Positions 41,957 through 50,651 of a DNA stretch of 64,000 bases are shown here, piece by piece. The stretch's first letter is position 1, and each line of letters begins with the position of its first letter. A model generated the notes under the pieces. It saw only the letters and a list, made by a program, of their open reading frames with translations. It was not told the DNA's origin and made no database searches. The translations under genes and the position numbers were made by a program. Source of the stretch: Trinickia dabaoshanensis (GTDB taxonomy: Bacteria; Pseudomonadota; Gammaproteobacteria; Burkholderiales; Burkholderiaceae); NCBI RefSeq assembly GCF_002879885.1, contig NZ_PNYA01000004.1, positions 228,614 to 292,613 on the forward strand, in the 5' to 3' direction.

Positions 41957-43125
41957 TCGAAGCGGCACACTTCGTGGAAGCGGCTCGCCGCCGCGGCTTT
42001 ACTTGGTATGCGGGCGTGCCCTGCTCGTTTCTTACGCCCTTCATCAACTATGTGCTGCAAGATCCGTCGCTGCACTATGTCGGCGCGGCCAACGAAGGCG
42101 ATGCGGTCGCGGTGATCGCGGGCGTGGCGTTGGGTGCGCGCGACGGCGCACGCGGCATCACGATGATGCAGAACTCGGGGCTCGGTAATGCCGTGAGTCC
42201 GCTGACTTCATTGACGTGGACGTTTCGGCTGCCGCAGCTTTTGATCGTCACCTGGCGCGGCGAGCCCGGTGTTGCCGACGAACCCCAGCACGCGCTGATG
42301 GGACCGATCACGCCCGCGCTGCTCGAGACGATGGAGATTCCGTGGGAGCCGTTTCCCCGTGAGGCGGAGGCGATCGAGCCCGCCCTGGCACGAGCCGTCG
42401 AGCATATGGATAAGACGGGCCGCCCGTATGCGCTCGTGATGCAAAAGGGCAGCGTTGCGCCCTATCCGCTCGACGATACGGGCTTCAAACGCGGCGCTGC
42501 TCGCGCGCCGCAATCGGATTGGCGCGGTGCGCCGCAAGACGGCTTGCCCTCGCGGCGCGAAGCGCTCGAGCGCGTGATCGCGCACACGCCGCCGCGCTCG
42601 ACGGTCGTACTCGCTTCGACGGGCTTTTGCGGACGCGAACTCTATGCGCTCGACGATCGGCCGAATCAACTCTACATGGTCGGATCGATGGGCTGCGTGA
42701 TGCCGCTCGCGCTCGGCTTCGCACTGGCGCGGCCGGACCTGCATGTCGTGGCGATCGACGGCGACGGCGCGGCACTGATGCGTATGGGGGCGTTCGCCAC
42801 GCTGGGCGCATACGGCCCGGCGAACCTGACTCATCTGTTACTCGACAACGGCGCGCACGATTCGACGGGCGGCCAGGCTACCGTGTCGCCGCACGTCTCG
42901 TTCGCGAGCATCGCGGCGGCGTGCGGTTATGCTTCGGCCATCGAAGGGGACGACCTATCGCTCGTCGATCGGCTCTTCTCTAACGATCCGAACGACACCC
43001 TACGCCGCGGCCCTCGATTCGCGCGCCTCACGATTCGCCGCGGCACGCCCGACGGCCTGCCTCGGCCCACGATCTCGCCCGTCGAGGTCAGAGCCCGGTT
43101 GATGCGCCATATCGGCGCGGTTTGA
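41953..43125 (+). CDS. ppd: Phosphonopyruvate decarboxylase
   Basis: Thiamine-diphosphate enzyme that pulls the unfavourable PepM reaction forward by making phosphonoacetaldehyde. The 390-residue protein has the catalytic Glu in [17 protein letters not shown], and the TPP/Mg motif [16 protein letters not shown] ending in [14 protein letters not shown]. This two-domain short form is typical for the family. It overlaps pepM by ATGA and lies 13 bp before the transaminase gene, so the three core enzymes are made together. Confidence 0.95.
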   Translation: MIEAAHFVEAARRRGFTWYAGVPCSFLTPFINYVLQDPSLHYVGAANEGDAVAVIAGVALGARDGARGITMMQNSGLGNAVSPLTSLTWTFRLPQLLIVTWRGEPGVADEPQHALMGPITPALLETMEIPWEPFPREAEAIEPALARAVEHMDKTGRPYALVMQKGSVAPYPLDDTGFKRGAARAPQSDWRGAPQDGLPSRREALERVIAHTPPRSTVVLASTGFCGRELYALDDRPNQLYMVGSMGCVMPLALGFALARPDLHVVAIDGDGAALMRMGAFATLGAYGPANLTHLLLDNGAHDSTGGQATVSPHVSFASIAAACGYASAIEGDDLSLVDRLFSNDPNDTLRRGPRFARLTIRRGTPDGLPRPTISPVEVRARLMRHIGAV

Positions 43126-43138
43126 GGATTTGCTCACG

Positions 43139-44212
43139 ATGAAAACGCTTTTACTGAACCCCGGCCCCGTGACGTTGACCGATCGCGTGCGGCAAAGCTT
43201 GCTGCAGCCCGATTTATGCCACCGGGAAAGCGAGTTTTACGACTTGCAGGACGAGGCGCGTGCTCGGTTGCTCGATGTCTATCGGCTCGATCCGAAAGCA
43301 TGGTCGGCCGTGCTCATGACCGCGTCGGGGACCGGCGCCGTGGAAAGCATGATCGCCTCGCTCGTTCCGCTCGAGGGCAAATTGCTCGTCGTGCAAAACG
43401 GCGTCTACGGGGAACGGATTGCGAGCATCGCCAAGCAATATGGCATCGCGCACGAGGTCGTGACGCACGATTGGATGCAGGCACCCGATTTGGCGCGCAT
43501 CGAGGCGTCGCTCGATGCGAACGGGCCGTTTTCGCACGTGGCGATCGTTCATCACGAGACGACGACCGGACGGCTCAACGATCTCCGTGATATCGGCGCG
43601 TTGTCCCGGTCCCGCGGCGCGCGGCTGCTCGTGGACGCCGTCAGCAGCTTCGGCGCGGAGGCGATCGATTTCGACGGCGCGAACATCGCCGCGGTCGCCG
43701 CGACGGCGAATAAATGCTTGCATGGCGTGCCGGGGGCATCGTTCGTCGTGGCGCGGCGCAGCGCCATCGACGAGGCGGCGAGCCGCACGTACTACCTCGA
43801 TTTGGCGCGCCTCGCGAAATTGCAGTCGCAACGAGGCACGCCGTTTACGCCCTCGGTGCACGCGTATTACGCGCTCGTCGAGGCATTGCGCGAATTCGAG
43901 GAAGACGGCGGCCTAGAGGCGAGGCATGCCCGGTACGCGGCGCTGGCGGAACAAGTGCGCGGCTCGCTTGCGGCGCGCGGCATCGACTCGATCATTCCCG
44001 CCGAGCAATCTTCGGTCGTGCTGCGCTCGTATGCGCTACCGCGCGGCATCGACTATCAAACGCTGCACGACGGGCTGAAGGCGCGCGGATTCGTCATCTA
44101 TGCGGGACAAGGGGATTTGTCCAAGCAGCTATTTCGCGTCTCCACCATGGGTGATATGAACGCGCAGGACGTCGAGCGGCTGGCCGATGCATTCGACTTT
44201 CTCACGCGGTGA
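43139..44212 (+). CDS. phnW: 2-Aminoethylphosphonate:pyruvate transaminase
   Basis: PLP enzyme linking phosphonoacetaldehyde and AEP; the reaction is reversible, and with pepM and ppd it runs in the biosynthetic sense. The 357-residue protein has LLNPGPVTLTDRVRQSL at the N-terminus, Asp166 (LLVDAVSSFG) and the PLP lysine Lys192 (TANKCLHGVPG). ATG 43139 is preferred; a TTG nine bases earlier is in frame. No phosphonatase (phnX) or C-P lyase gene lies nearby, which supports synthesis rather than breakdown. Confidence 0.95.
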   Translation: MKTLLLNPGPVTLTDRVRQSLLQPDLCHRESEFYDLQDEARARLLDVYRLDPKAWSAVLMTASGTGAVESMIASLVPLEGKLLVVQNGVYGERIASIAKQYGIAHEVVTHDWMQAPDLARIEASLDANGPFSHVAIVHHETTTGRLNDLRDIGALSRSRGARLLVDAVSSFGAEAIDFDGANIAAVAATANKCLHGVPGASFVVARRSAIDEAASRTYYLDLARLAKLQSQRGTPFTPSVHAYYALVEALREFEEDGGLEARHARYAALAEQVRGSLAARGIDSIIPAEQSSVVLRSYALPRGIDYQTLHDGLKARGFVIYAGQGDLSKQLFRVSTMGDMNAQDVERLADAFDFLTR

Positions 44213-44241
44213 ATCTCGTCATCGAATACGCAGACGGGGCC

Positions 44242-44823
44242 TTAAAAATCGGGTAATTCGTCGTCTTCGAAGAAGAGCGCGTAGTAGTTTCCGCCAAGCG
44301 GGGAGACGGAGTACCCCACTATCCCGAACGGCACTTCCACGATGCGACGTGTGGCGAGCTCCCATGCCTGTGTCCGGTGCGGATGGGTGAGCGCGACTTG
44401 ACGGCTCGAGTCGTAGACGATCGCTTTCGTGAATCCGTAGCGCCACCATCGATTGTCGATTTCGCAGACGGAGAGCCGTTGCCCCGCGTCCACGGCGATA
44501 CCGCTAGCCGCACATGAAGCAAATTTGTTCGAGTGCAGCCTGATTTCCACCCTCTCGACCCACGAATGGTGCAAATTCAGTTCAAGAAAGCCATACCACA
44601 CGATCGGCACCAAGATTGCCAGAAGCCGCCCTTTCACAAGGCCTTTGGCAAACCGCCTCTCGAAACCCGACCGGCACAGGCCGACGAACGCAACGATCGC
44701 CATGACCAAGCTAATACCCAGATTGGCGGCAAAAAGAATCGGATGGAAACGTGTGTAAAGCGTGGCGGCCAACACCAATGCCCACGCCCACCTGGTCAGC
44801 CGGACGTTCGTATCGTATTTCAT
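44242..44823 (-). CDS. Membrane protein of unknown function
   Basis: A 193-residue protein with three hydrophobic segments in the N-terminal half (about residues 12-28, 31-50 and 67-82), then a soluble C-terminal part with three cysteines and WRYGFTKAIVYDSSRQVAL. I do not recognise a family. It has slightly lower GC than its neighbours. The ribosome site is weak. It converges on the AEP transaminase gene and lies 32 bp upstream of the MocR gene's stop codon region on the same strand. Confidence 0.7.
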   Translation of the reverse strand: MKYDTNVRLTRWAWALVLAATLYTRFHPILFAANLGISLVMAIVAFVGLCRSGFERRFAKGLVKGRLLAILVPIVWYGFLELNLHHSWVERVEIRLHSNKFASCAASGIAVDAGQRLSVCEIDNRWWRYGFTKAIVYDSSRQVALTHPHRTQAWELATRRIVEVPFGIVGYSVSPLGGNYYALFFEDDELPDF

Positions 44824-44855
44824 CTGGCTCGAGGCCCCTTTTTCGTTTACCGCTT

Positions 44856-46352
44856 TTATAGTTGCAAATCACGCGTGGCAACGCCTTGCGCCGGTATCGC
44901 GCGCGTCGCAAGCTCGCCCAACCGTCGTACCGCCGCCTCGAGTTCGCTCGTCCAACGATTGCCCGCATTCAACCGCAGACAATCGTCGAACGCCCCGCCC
45001 TCCCCGAATAAGTGGCCCGGGGCGAAACCGATCCCCTCGGCGCGCGCCTGCTCGAACAGCGTGCGCGTGCTGCGCGGCTGGCCGTCGAGCATGGGCAACT
45101 TCGTCCAAAGCACGAGACCGCCGGCCGGATCGGTCACCTCGGTCCCGTCTGGAAAGTAACTCAACACCGCGTCGCGCAGCGATTTGTGTTGGACACGCAG
45201 CGCCGCCTTCAACCGCCGCAAATGCAATGCGTACCCACCCGTGGCCAACAATTCCGCGACGGCTGCTTGCTGAAGCTCGGCCGTGGCCATGCTCGTGGTG
45301 TACTTCAGCGCCTTGACGCGCTCCGTAAAACGCCCGCCCGCAATCCAACCTAAGCGCAATCCCGGACTCAGACTCTTCGAAAACCCGCCGCAGAGCAGGA
45401 CATTCCCGTGCGCGTCGTCGAACGCGCGCACGGGGCGAGGCCGCGTTTCGCCGAAGCAAAGATCGCCGAAGATATCGTCCTCGATGAGCGGCACGTCATG
45501 CTCGCGCAGCAGCGCGACGAGCGCGCGCTTGCGTGCGTCGCTCGGCACGCTGCCGAGGGGATTGTTGCAATTGGCCACGGTCACCACGGCCTTGATCGGC
45601 ACGCCGCGATCGAACGCTGCCTTCAACGCATCCAGATCGATTCCGGTCACCGGATCGCACGGGATCAAATGGACGCGCATCTCCAGCGCCCGCAACATCT
45701 GCAGGAGAACGAAATAAGTAGGCGACTCGACGGCAATCACGTCGCCCGGACGCGCCACCGCGCGCAACGCCAAGTTCAATGCTTCGACACACCCGTTCGT
45801 GACGACGATCTCGTCCGGATCGAGTTCACAAGCGTACTGCATCGCCTGCCGCGCGATCTGGGCACGCAGCGCCGGATATCCGGTGCCGCGCACGTGCGAC
45901 CCGACCAGATCGCGATGCTGATAAGCCAGCCGGCGCAGCAGCACGCTGAACCGGTCGACCGGATAGAGCGTCGTCTCGGCGGATGCCAGGTCGAGCCGAA
46001 CGGTCGTAGGCGCCGCCGTGATCGCCAAATGATCGCGCGCCTGAGCATCGAGCTCGGGCATGGGCCGCGCCCATCGGCCGGCGCCGGCCGCCTTCGCGGC
46101 GCCCGTCCCGTTCGCGCGCTTGCCGCGTTTCGGGCGCTTTGCCACGAAATATCCCGACCGGGGCCGCGCTTCGATGTGCCCTCGCGTCTCCAGCCAGCGC
46201 AGCGCCTGAAGCGCCGTCGAGACGCTCATCGCGTGCTGCGTCGCCAACGTGCGCACCGACGGCAAACGCGTTCCCTCCGGCATCGCCGCCTGCTCGATCG
46301 CATCCAACAGACGTTGTGCCAATTGCAGGTACAGCGGAACGGGACAATCCAT
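44856..46352 (-). CDS. MocR-type GntR regulator with aminotransferase domain
   Basis: A 498-residue fusion of a GntR winged helix (VPLYLQLAQRLLDAIEQAAMPEGTRLPSVRTLATQHAMSVSTALQALRWLE) and a class I aminotransferase-like domain. The PLP lysine lies in GGFSKSLSPGLRLGW, and AVESPTYFVLLQMLRAL is intact. MocR proteins sense PLP or an amino acid adduct. A Lys/Arg-rich linker joins the domains. ATG 46352 places the HTH at the usual N-terminal position. It is divergent from the threonine aldolase gene, and a perfect palindrome lies between them. Confidence 0.92.
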   Translation of the reverse strand: MDCPVPLYLQLAQRLLDAIEQAAMPEGTRLPSVRTLATQHAMSVSTALQALRWLETRGHIEARPRSGYFVAKRPKRGKRANGTGAAKAAGAGRWARPMPELDAQARDHLAITAAPTTVRLDLASAETTLYPVDRFSVLLRRLAYQHRDLVGSHVRGTGYPALRAQIARQAMQYACELDPDEIVVTNGCVEALNLALRAVARPGDVIAVESPTYFVLLQMLRALEMRVHLIPCDPVTGIDLDALKAAFDRGVPIKAVVTVANCNNPLGSVPSDARKRALVALLREHDVPLIEDDIFGDLCFGETRPRPVRAFDDAHGNVLLCGGFSKSLSPGLRLGWIAGGRFTERVKALKYTTSMATAELQQAAVAELLATGGYALHLRRLKAALRVQHKSLRDAVLSYFPDGTEVTDPAGGLVLWTKLPMLDGQPRSTRTLFEQARAEGIGFAPGHLFGEGGAFDDCLRLNAGNRWTSELEAAVRRLGELATRAIPAQGVATRDLQL

Positions 46353-46376
46353 GGGGTAGCCGGAGGGGAAACGCGG

Positions 46377-46398
46377 AAATCTGTTATGTAACAGATTT
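46377..46398. promoter_or_regulatory. Perfect 22-bp palindrome, likely MocR operator
   Basis: AAATCTGTTA, two bases (TG), then the exact reverse complement of the first arm. It lies 25 bp before the MocR ATG and 83 bp before ltaE, overlapping the -35 position of a possible ltaE promoter (TATAGG at 46411-46416). An AT-rich perfect palindrome between two divergent genes, one a regulator, is a strong operator candidate. Confidence 0.7.
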
Positions 46399-46480
46399 GC
46401 CCCTGCTGTGTATAGGGACGGGTCGCCGGTCGTGCCATCATGAGCACACTTTCGCGGCACTTCGGGACAGGAGATCGAAC

Positions 46481-47515
46481 ATGGAAACAACGGCATTGAA
46501 ATACGACTTTCGCAGCGACACCGTCACGCGCCCCAGCGCCGCCATGCGCGCGGCCATGGCGGCGGCCGAGGTCGGCGACGACGTGTTCGGCGACGATCCG
46601 ACCGTCAAGCGCCTCGAGGCGCGCGTGGCCGAGTTGATCGGCAAGGAAGCCGGCTTGTTCGTGCCCTCGGGCACGCAGTCGAACCTGATCGCTCTGATGA
46701 CGCATTGCGAGCGCGGCGACGAATACATCGTCGGTCAGCAAGCGCACTGCTACCGATGGGAAGCCGGCGGCGCGGCCGTGCTCGGCAGCATCCAGCCGCA
46801 GCCGCTCGAGAACGCCGCCGACGGAACGCTCGCGCTGGCCGACATCGAAGCGGCGATCAAGCCGGACGATCCCCACTTCGCACGGACGCGCCTGCTTGCG
46901 CTCGAGAACACCATCGGCGGCAAGATCTTGCCGACCGGTTATGTGCTGGCCGCGACCGCATTGGCGAAGCGGCACAACCTCGCATGCCACCTCGACGGCG
47001 CGCGGCTGCTCAATGCCGCCGTGGCGCTCGGCACGCCTGCCGCGACCCTCGCGCAACCGTTCGACACGGTATCGGTCTGCCTCTCGAAAGGCCTCGGCGC
47101 ACCGGTCGGATCGGTCCTCGCCGGCTCGAAAGCCGCGATCGCTCGGGCTCGCCGCTGGCGCAAGATGCTAGGCGGCGGCATGCGCCAAGCGGGCGTGCTG
47201 GCCGCGGCCGGCCTCTACGCGCTGGAGCACAATGTCGAACGGCTCGCGCAAGATCACGCGAACGCCCGCGCGCTGGCGCAAGGCTTGGCCAAGCTGCCCG
47301 GCCTCACCGTCACGGAGCCCGATACGAATATCGTCTTCGTCGGCGTGGACGCCGCGATCGCGCCCGCGTTCGCCGCGCACCTGGCCCAGCACGGAATCGG
47401 TGTCGTATCGACCTATGGCTCCACGCGTCAGCGCTGGGTCACGCATCTGGACGTGGACGCAGCCGCCGTTCAGGAAGCCCTCTCGATCGCTTCGCAATTT
47501 GCCCGGCAATCGTGA
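46481..47515 (+). CDS. ltaE: Low-specificity L-threonine aldolase
   Basis: PLP enzyme cleaving L-threonine or L-allo-threonine to glycine and acetaldehyde. The 344-residue protein has the family start DFRSDTVTRPSAAMRAAM, EVGDDVFGDDPTV, Asp172 (CHLDGARLLNAA) and the PLP lysine Lys203 (SVCLSKGLGAPVGS). CAGGAGATCGAAC precedes ATG 46481. The divergent MocR regulator and the palindrome between them suggest that the gene is controlled by an amino acid or PLP signal. Confidence 0.95.
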   Translation: METTALKYDFRSDTVTRPSAAMRAAMAAAEVGDDVFGDDPTVKRLEARVAELIGKEAGLFVPSGTQSNLIALMTHCERGDEYIVGQQAHCYRWEAGGAAVLGSIQPQPLENAADGTLALADIEAAIKPDDPHFARTRLLALENTIGGKILPTGYVLAATALAKRHNLACHLDGARLLNAAVALGTPAATLAQPFDTVSVCLSKGLGAPVGSVLAGSKAAIARARRWRKMLGGGMRQAGVLAAAGLYALEHNVERLAQDHANARALAQGLAKLPGLTVTEPDTNIVFVGVDAAIAPAFAAHLAQHGIGVVSTYGSTRQRWVTHLDVDAAAVQEALSIASQFARQS

Positions 47516-47578
47516 GCGACGCGATGCTTAACATTGCGCACACCCCTCATTCATTCGTTCGAAGGACCGGGCACGCTC

Positions 47579-48355
47579 ATGCACGCCGATAATTTTTCCT
47601 TGACGCAATACCTCGACAGAATCGACTTCACGGCAACGCCGAAAGCCGATATCGACACCGTCGCACGCATGATGCGCCGGCAACTGTTCTCCGTGCCGTT
47701 CGAAAACCTCGACGTCCAAGCCGGCAAGATCGTCTCGCTCGTGCCCGAGGAGATCGTCGAAAAAATCGTCGGCCGCAAGCGCGGAGGTTATTGCTACGAA
47801 GTCAACGGCCTGTTCGCGATGGCGTTGGCATCGCTCGGCATCACCTATCGATTCGTGGCCGCGCGCCCGATGTTCTACCCGGCGCGGCGCCCGCGCACGC
47901 ATATGGCACTCGTGCTGACGCTCGGCGGCGAACGCTGGCTCTGCGACCTGGGATTCGGCAGCTACGGCATTCGCGCGCCGATGTCGCTTTCGAAGCTGGA
48001 CGTCGAGGTGGCTCAAGACGACGACCTCTTCAAGCTCAGTCTGGGCGACGACGGGTTCTACTTGCTGCAGGCAAAGGTCGATGGGCAATGGACGAACCAA
48101 TACGCGTTCGATCTTTCGCCGCAGGAGTGGGTGGACTTCGTACCCGCCAACTATTTGAATTCGACGCATCCCGACGCGATCTTCGTACGAATGACCGTGG
48201 CCGTGGTGATGACCGAGGCCGGGCGCAAGATCTTGGGCGGCGACAGCTTCAAAATCGTCTCGCACGGCCGCACGGAAAAGCGTACCGTGACAGCGAGCGA
48301 GCTACCCGAGTTGCTCGCCCGCGAGTTCGGCTTGACGATGCCGAGCCGCACCTAG
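47579..48355 (+). CDS. nat: Arylamine N-acetyltransferase
   Basis: Transfers acetyl from acetyl-CoA to aromatic amines or hydrazines. The 258-residue protein has the full cysteine-protease-like triad: Cys72 (RKRGGYCYEVNGLFA), His108 (RPRTHMALVL) and Asp123 (WLCDLGFGSYG). VPFENLDVQAGK is the conserved N-terminal motif. ATG 47579 is the family-like start; an upstream in-frame start (47534) would add 15 residues. It lies 63 bp after ltaE and may share its transcript. Confidence 0.93.
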   Translation: MHADNFSLTQYLDRIDFTATPKADIDTVARMMRRQLFSVPFENLDVQAGKIVSLVPEEIVEKIVGRKRGGYCYEVNGLFAMALASLGITYRFVAARPMFYPARRPRTHMALVLTLGGERWLCDLGFGSYGIRAPMSLSKLDVEVAQDDDLFKLSLGDDGFYLLQAKVDGQWTNQYAFDLSPQEWVDFVPANYLNSTHPDAIFVRMTVAVVMTEAGRKILGGDSFKIVSHGRTEKRTVTASELPELLAREFGLTMPSRT

Positions 48356-48374
48356 CCGGCCCCGCGTGGGGAGC

Positions 48375-48401
48375 TGTCACAAAACGGCGGCGTGCCGCGT
48401 C
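48375..48401 (+). promoter_or_regulatory. ECF41-type promoter upstream of the sigma factor gene
   Basis: TGTCACA (48375-48381), 16 bases, then CGTC (48398-48401). This matches the promoter described for ECF41 sigma factors, which usually control their own gene or their partner gene. It lies 45 bp before the ATG of the ECF41 gene itself, so self-activation is predicted. Confidence 0.65.
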
Positions 48402-48445
48402 TAAGGTTCGTTCAGCATTCGTACGCCCGTAGATCCGTAACCGAC

Positions 48446-49375
48446 ATGACAACCGACCCAGCGACCGCCCCCGCGACCGGCCCAGCCCGCTCCCCCGCCG
48501 AAATCGATACGTTCGCGGCGCTTCGGCCCCGGCTGTTTTCCATCGCGTACCGCATGCTCGGCACACGCGCCGACGCCGAAGACATCGTGCAGGACGCCTG
48601 GCTGCGCTGGCAGCACGATACCGATCGAACGGCGGTTCGCTCCGCCGAGGCTTGGCTCGTCACGGTCGTCACCCGCCTGTCGATCGATCGTCTACGCGCG
48701 GCGAAGGCCGAGCGCGAAGCGTACGTCGGCTGGTGGCTGCCGGAGCCGCTCGTCGAAGCCAGCGACGAGCACACGCCCGAGGCCGCCGCCGAACTGGCCA
48801 GCGATCTGTCGATCGCCTTGCTGTGGGTGCTCGAGCGCCTATCCGCCGAGGAGCGCGCCGCGTTTTTGCTGCGCCAGGCGTTCGATCACGGATATGACGA
48901 GATCGCCGCGCTGCTCGGCAAAACCGAGGCCGCGTGCCGCCAAATGGTTCATCGCGCCTCCGAGCGCGTGCAGCAAACGCGCGCGCGTTTCGACGTGCCG
49001 CGCGAAGCGCACCGGCGCGTCGTCGAGAAATTCATCGTCGCCGCGCGCTCCGGCGAGCGCGACGCCATTCAGGCGCTGTTGGCCGACGATGCGGAGCTAG
49101 TGGGCGATGGCGGCGGCAAGGTCCCGGCAGTCCTCAAGGTGCTGCATGGCGCTTATCGTATCGCCAATCTCTTCTGGGTGACGGGGCGGCGCAACGGCCC
49201 GGCCTTGGTTTACCGCCATGCGCTCATCAACGGCGAGCCCGGCTTTCTGCGCTATCTGGACGGCAAGCTCGAATCGGCGATGGCGCTCGCGACCGATGGC
49301 GAGCGCATCGTCGGCATTTACGCGATCCGCAATCCCGACAAGCTCACGGGCGTTCCGCAGCGGCTAACGCAATAA
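48446..49375 (+). CDS. sigJ: ECF41-family RNA polymerase sigma factor (SigJ-like)
   Basis: Extracytoplasmic-function sigma factor with its own regulatory C-terminus in place of an anti-sigma factor. The 309-residue protein has sigma-2 (LFSIAYRMLGTRADAEDIVQDAWLRW), the WLPEP motif in the linker (97-101), sigma-4 (LSAEERAAFLLRQAF and YDEIAALLGKTEAACRQMVHRA), and a SnoaL-like domain with DGGGK (221-225) and NPDKL (296-300). These are the marks of ECF41. The usual partner (a carboxymuconolactone decarboxylase- or oxidoreductase-like gene) is absent next door. ATG 48446 is the natural start. Confidence 0.94.
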   Translation: MTTDPATAPATGPARSPAEIDTFAALRPRLFSIAYRMLGTRADAEDIVQDAWLRWQHDTDRTAVRSAEAWLVTVVTRLSIDRLRAAKAEREAYVGWWLPEPLVEASDEHTPEAAAELASDLSIALLWVLERLSAEERAAFLLRQAFDHGYDEIAALLGKTEAACRQMVHRASERVQQTRARFDVPREAHRRVVEKFIVAARSGERDAIQALLADDAELVGDGGGKVPAVLKVLHGAYRIANLFWVTGRRNGPALVYRHALINGEPGFLRYLDGKLESAMALATDGERIVGIYAIRNPDKLTGVPQRLTQ

Positions 49376-49421
49376 GCAATAAGCAATAAAAAATAGCGAA
49401 GCCTGTCAGAAGCGGGCGGAG

Positions 49422-50528
49422 TCAGCGCAGCGCCTCACTCCATAGCACGGTTAGCACGGTCATCAATGCGGGACCGATGAACAAGCCGACCAGACCGAAG
49501 GTCTCGGCACCGCCGAGGATGCCAAATAGGACGAGCAAGAACGGCAGCCGCGTGGCACTGCCGATGAGCCCGGGGCGCACGAAATGTTCGGCCAAAAAGA
49601 CGACGACGGTGCCCGTGACCAACACGCCGATCGCACCGGCCATCTGGCCGTGAACGAACAGCCACAGCGCCGCAAGACCGAAGGCGACCGGCGCGCAAAA
49701 CGGCAGCATCGCGGCGACGGCCGTGACGAGTCCCAGTTCGGCCGCGTGCGGCAAGCCAGCGACCGCATAGGAAATACCGATCAGCAATCCCTCGCCGAGT
49801 CCCACCACGACGAGTCCCGTCACGGTTCCGCGCACGGCGGCGGCCATCCGCGTCGCCAGATGCGTACCGTCGGCGCCGAACACACGGCGCACGGCCTGGA
49901 CGATCTGTACCGACGCCAGGGGCCCGGTGCGCAAGACGACGAACAGCGTGAGCAGCATGAAACCGAAATGCACGACGCCACGCACCGCGAGCTTGCCGAA
50001 CTGGCGTCCCGCGGTAGCCACATGGCTGCCGCGCAATTCCTGCATGGCCGGCGACCCCTGTAACGGTAGCGCTAGGTTCGCCTGCCACCACTCTCCAATC
50101 GGCTTGCCGAACGGCATCTGCTTCACGAAATCGGGTTCGGGGATACCGTTTTGCTCCACATTGGAGATCCACTGCATCAAATGGTGCGTCTCATGGAGCG
50201 CCTGCGTAAAGATGCCCACGATCGGCAACACGATGAACAAACCGACGACCGTGGTCAGTCCTAACGCGATGGCGCTCGCACGCATGGATGTCTGCGCGGG
50301 CGAACTGAGCCGTTGTAACAATGGCCATATAACGATCGCGATCACGAGCGCCCAAACGATCGAAGGAATGAACGATCGAATGACCCAAAGCGCGAGCGCC
50401 ACGAGCACGGTATAAAGCACTAGCGTGGCGATGCGCTGCCTACGTTTTCCATCGGAGCTATCTTTCGCGGCAAGCGGGGAAATGGGCATGAGAAACGCCT
50501 TTGCGATGAGGGTGTCGATCGCCGACAT
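49422..50528 (-). CDS. AI-2E family transporter (PerM/YdiK-like)
   Basis: A polytopic inner-membrane protein of the AI-2 exporter-like family; some members export autoinducer-2, others act as Na+/H+ antiporters. The 368-residue product has about seven hydrophobic segments. FIPSIVWALVIAIVIWPLLQRL is the typical N-terminal pattern and LPFLLVLFGILGGAETFGLVGLFIGP the C-terminal one. The start is uncertain: ATG 50528 (with AGGCGAA upstream) or ATG 50489, 13 residues shorter. Substrate is unknown. Confidence 0.88.
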   Translation of the reverse strand: MSAIDTLIAKAFLMPISPLAAKDSSDGKRRQRIATLVLYTVLVALALWVIRSFIPSIVWALVIAIVIWPLLQRLSSPAQTSMRASAIALGLTTVVGLFIVLPIVGIFTQALHETHHLMQWISNVEQNGIPEPDFVKQMPFGKPIGEWWQANLALPLQGSPAMQELRGSHVATAGRQFGKLAVRGVVHFGFMLLTLFVVLRTGPLASVQIVQAVRRVFGADGTHLATRMAAAVRGTVTGLVVVGLGEGLLIGISYAVAGLPHAAELGLVTAVAAMLPFCAPVAFGLAALWLFVHGQMAGAIGVLVTGTVVVFLAEHFVRPGLIGSATRLPFLLVLFGILGGAETFGLVGLFIGPALMTVLTVLWSEALR

Positions 50529-50651
50529 GTTATCGAAGTTCGCCTGCGCTGGATTCCGCCGCCCTTGACTTCGCATCGCACCTTGAAAAAAATCGAGCCG
50601 ACGCGGGCGCATTCGAAGCGGCGCGTCCTACTCCTTCGCCCAGGAACGGTC

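Noticed and set aside
49372..49394. Short AATAAGC direct repeats after the sigma factor gene
   Set aside because: Only two to three imperfect 7-base units; too short to call a meaningful repeat.
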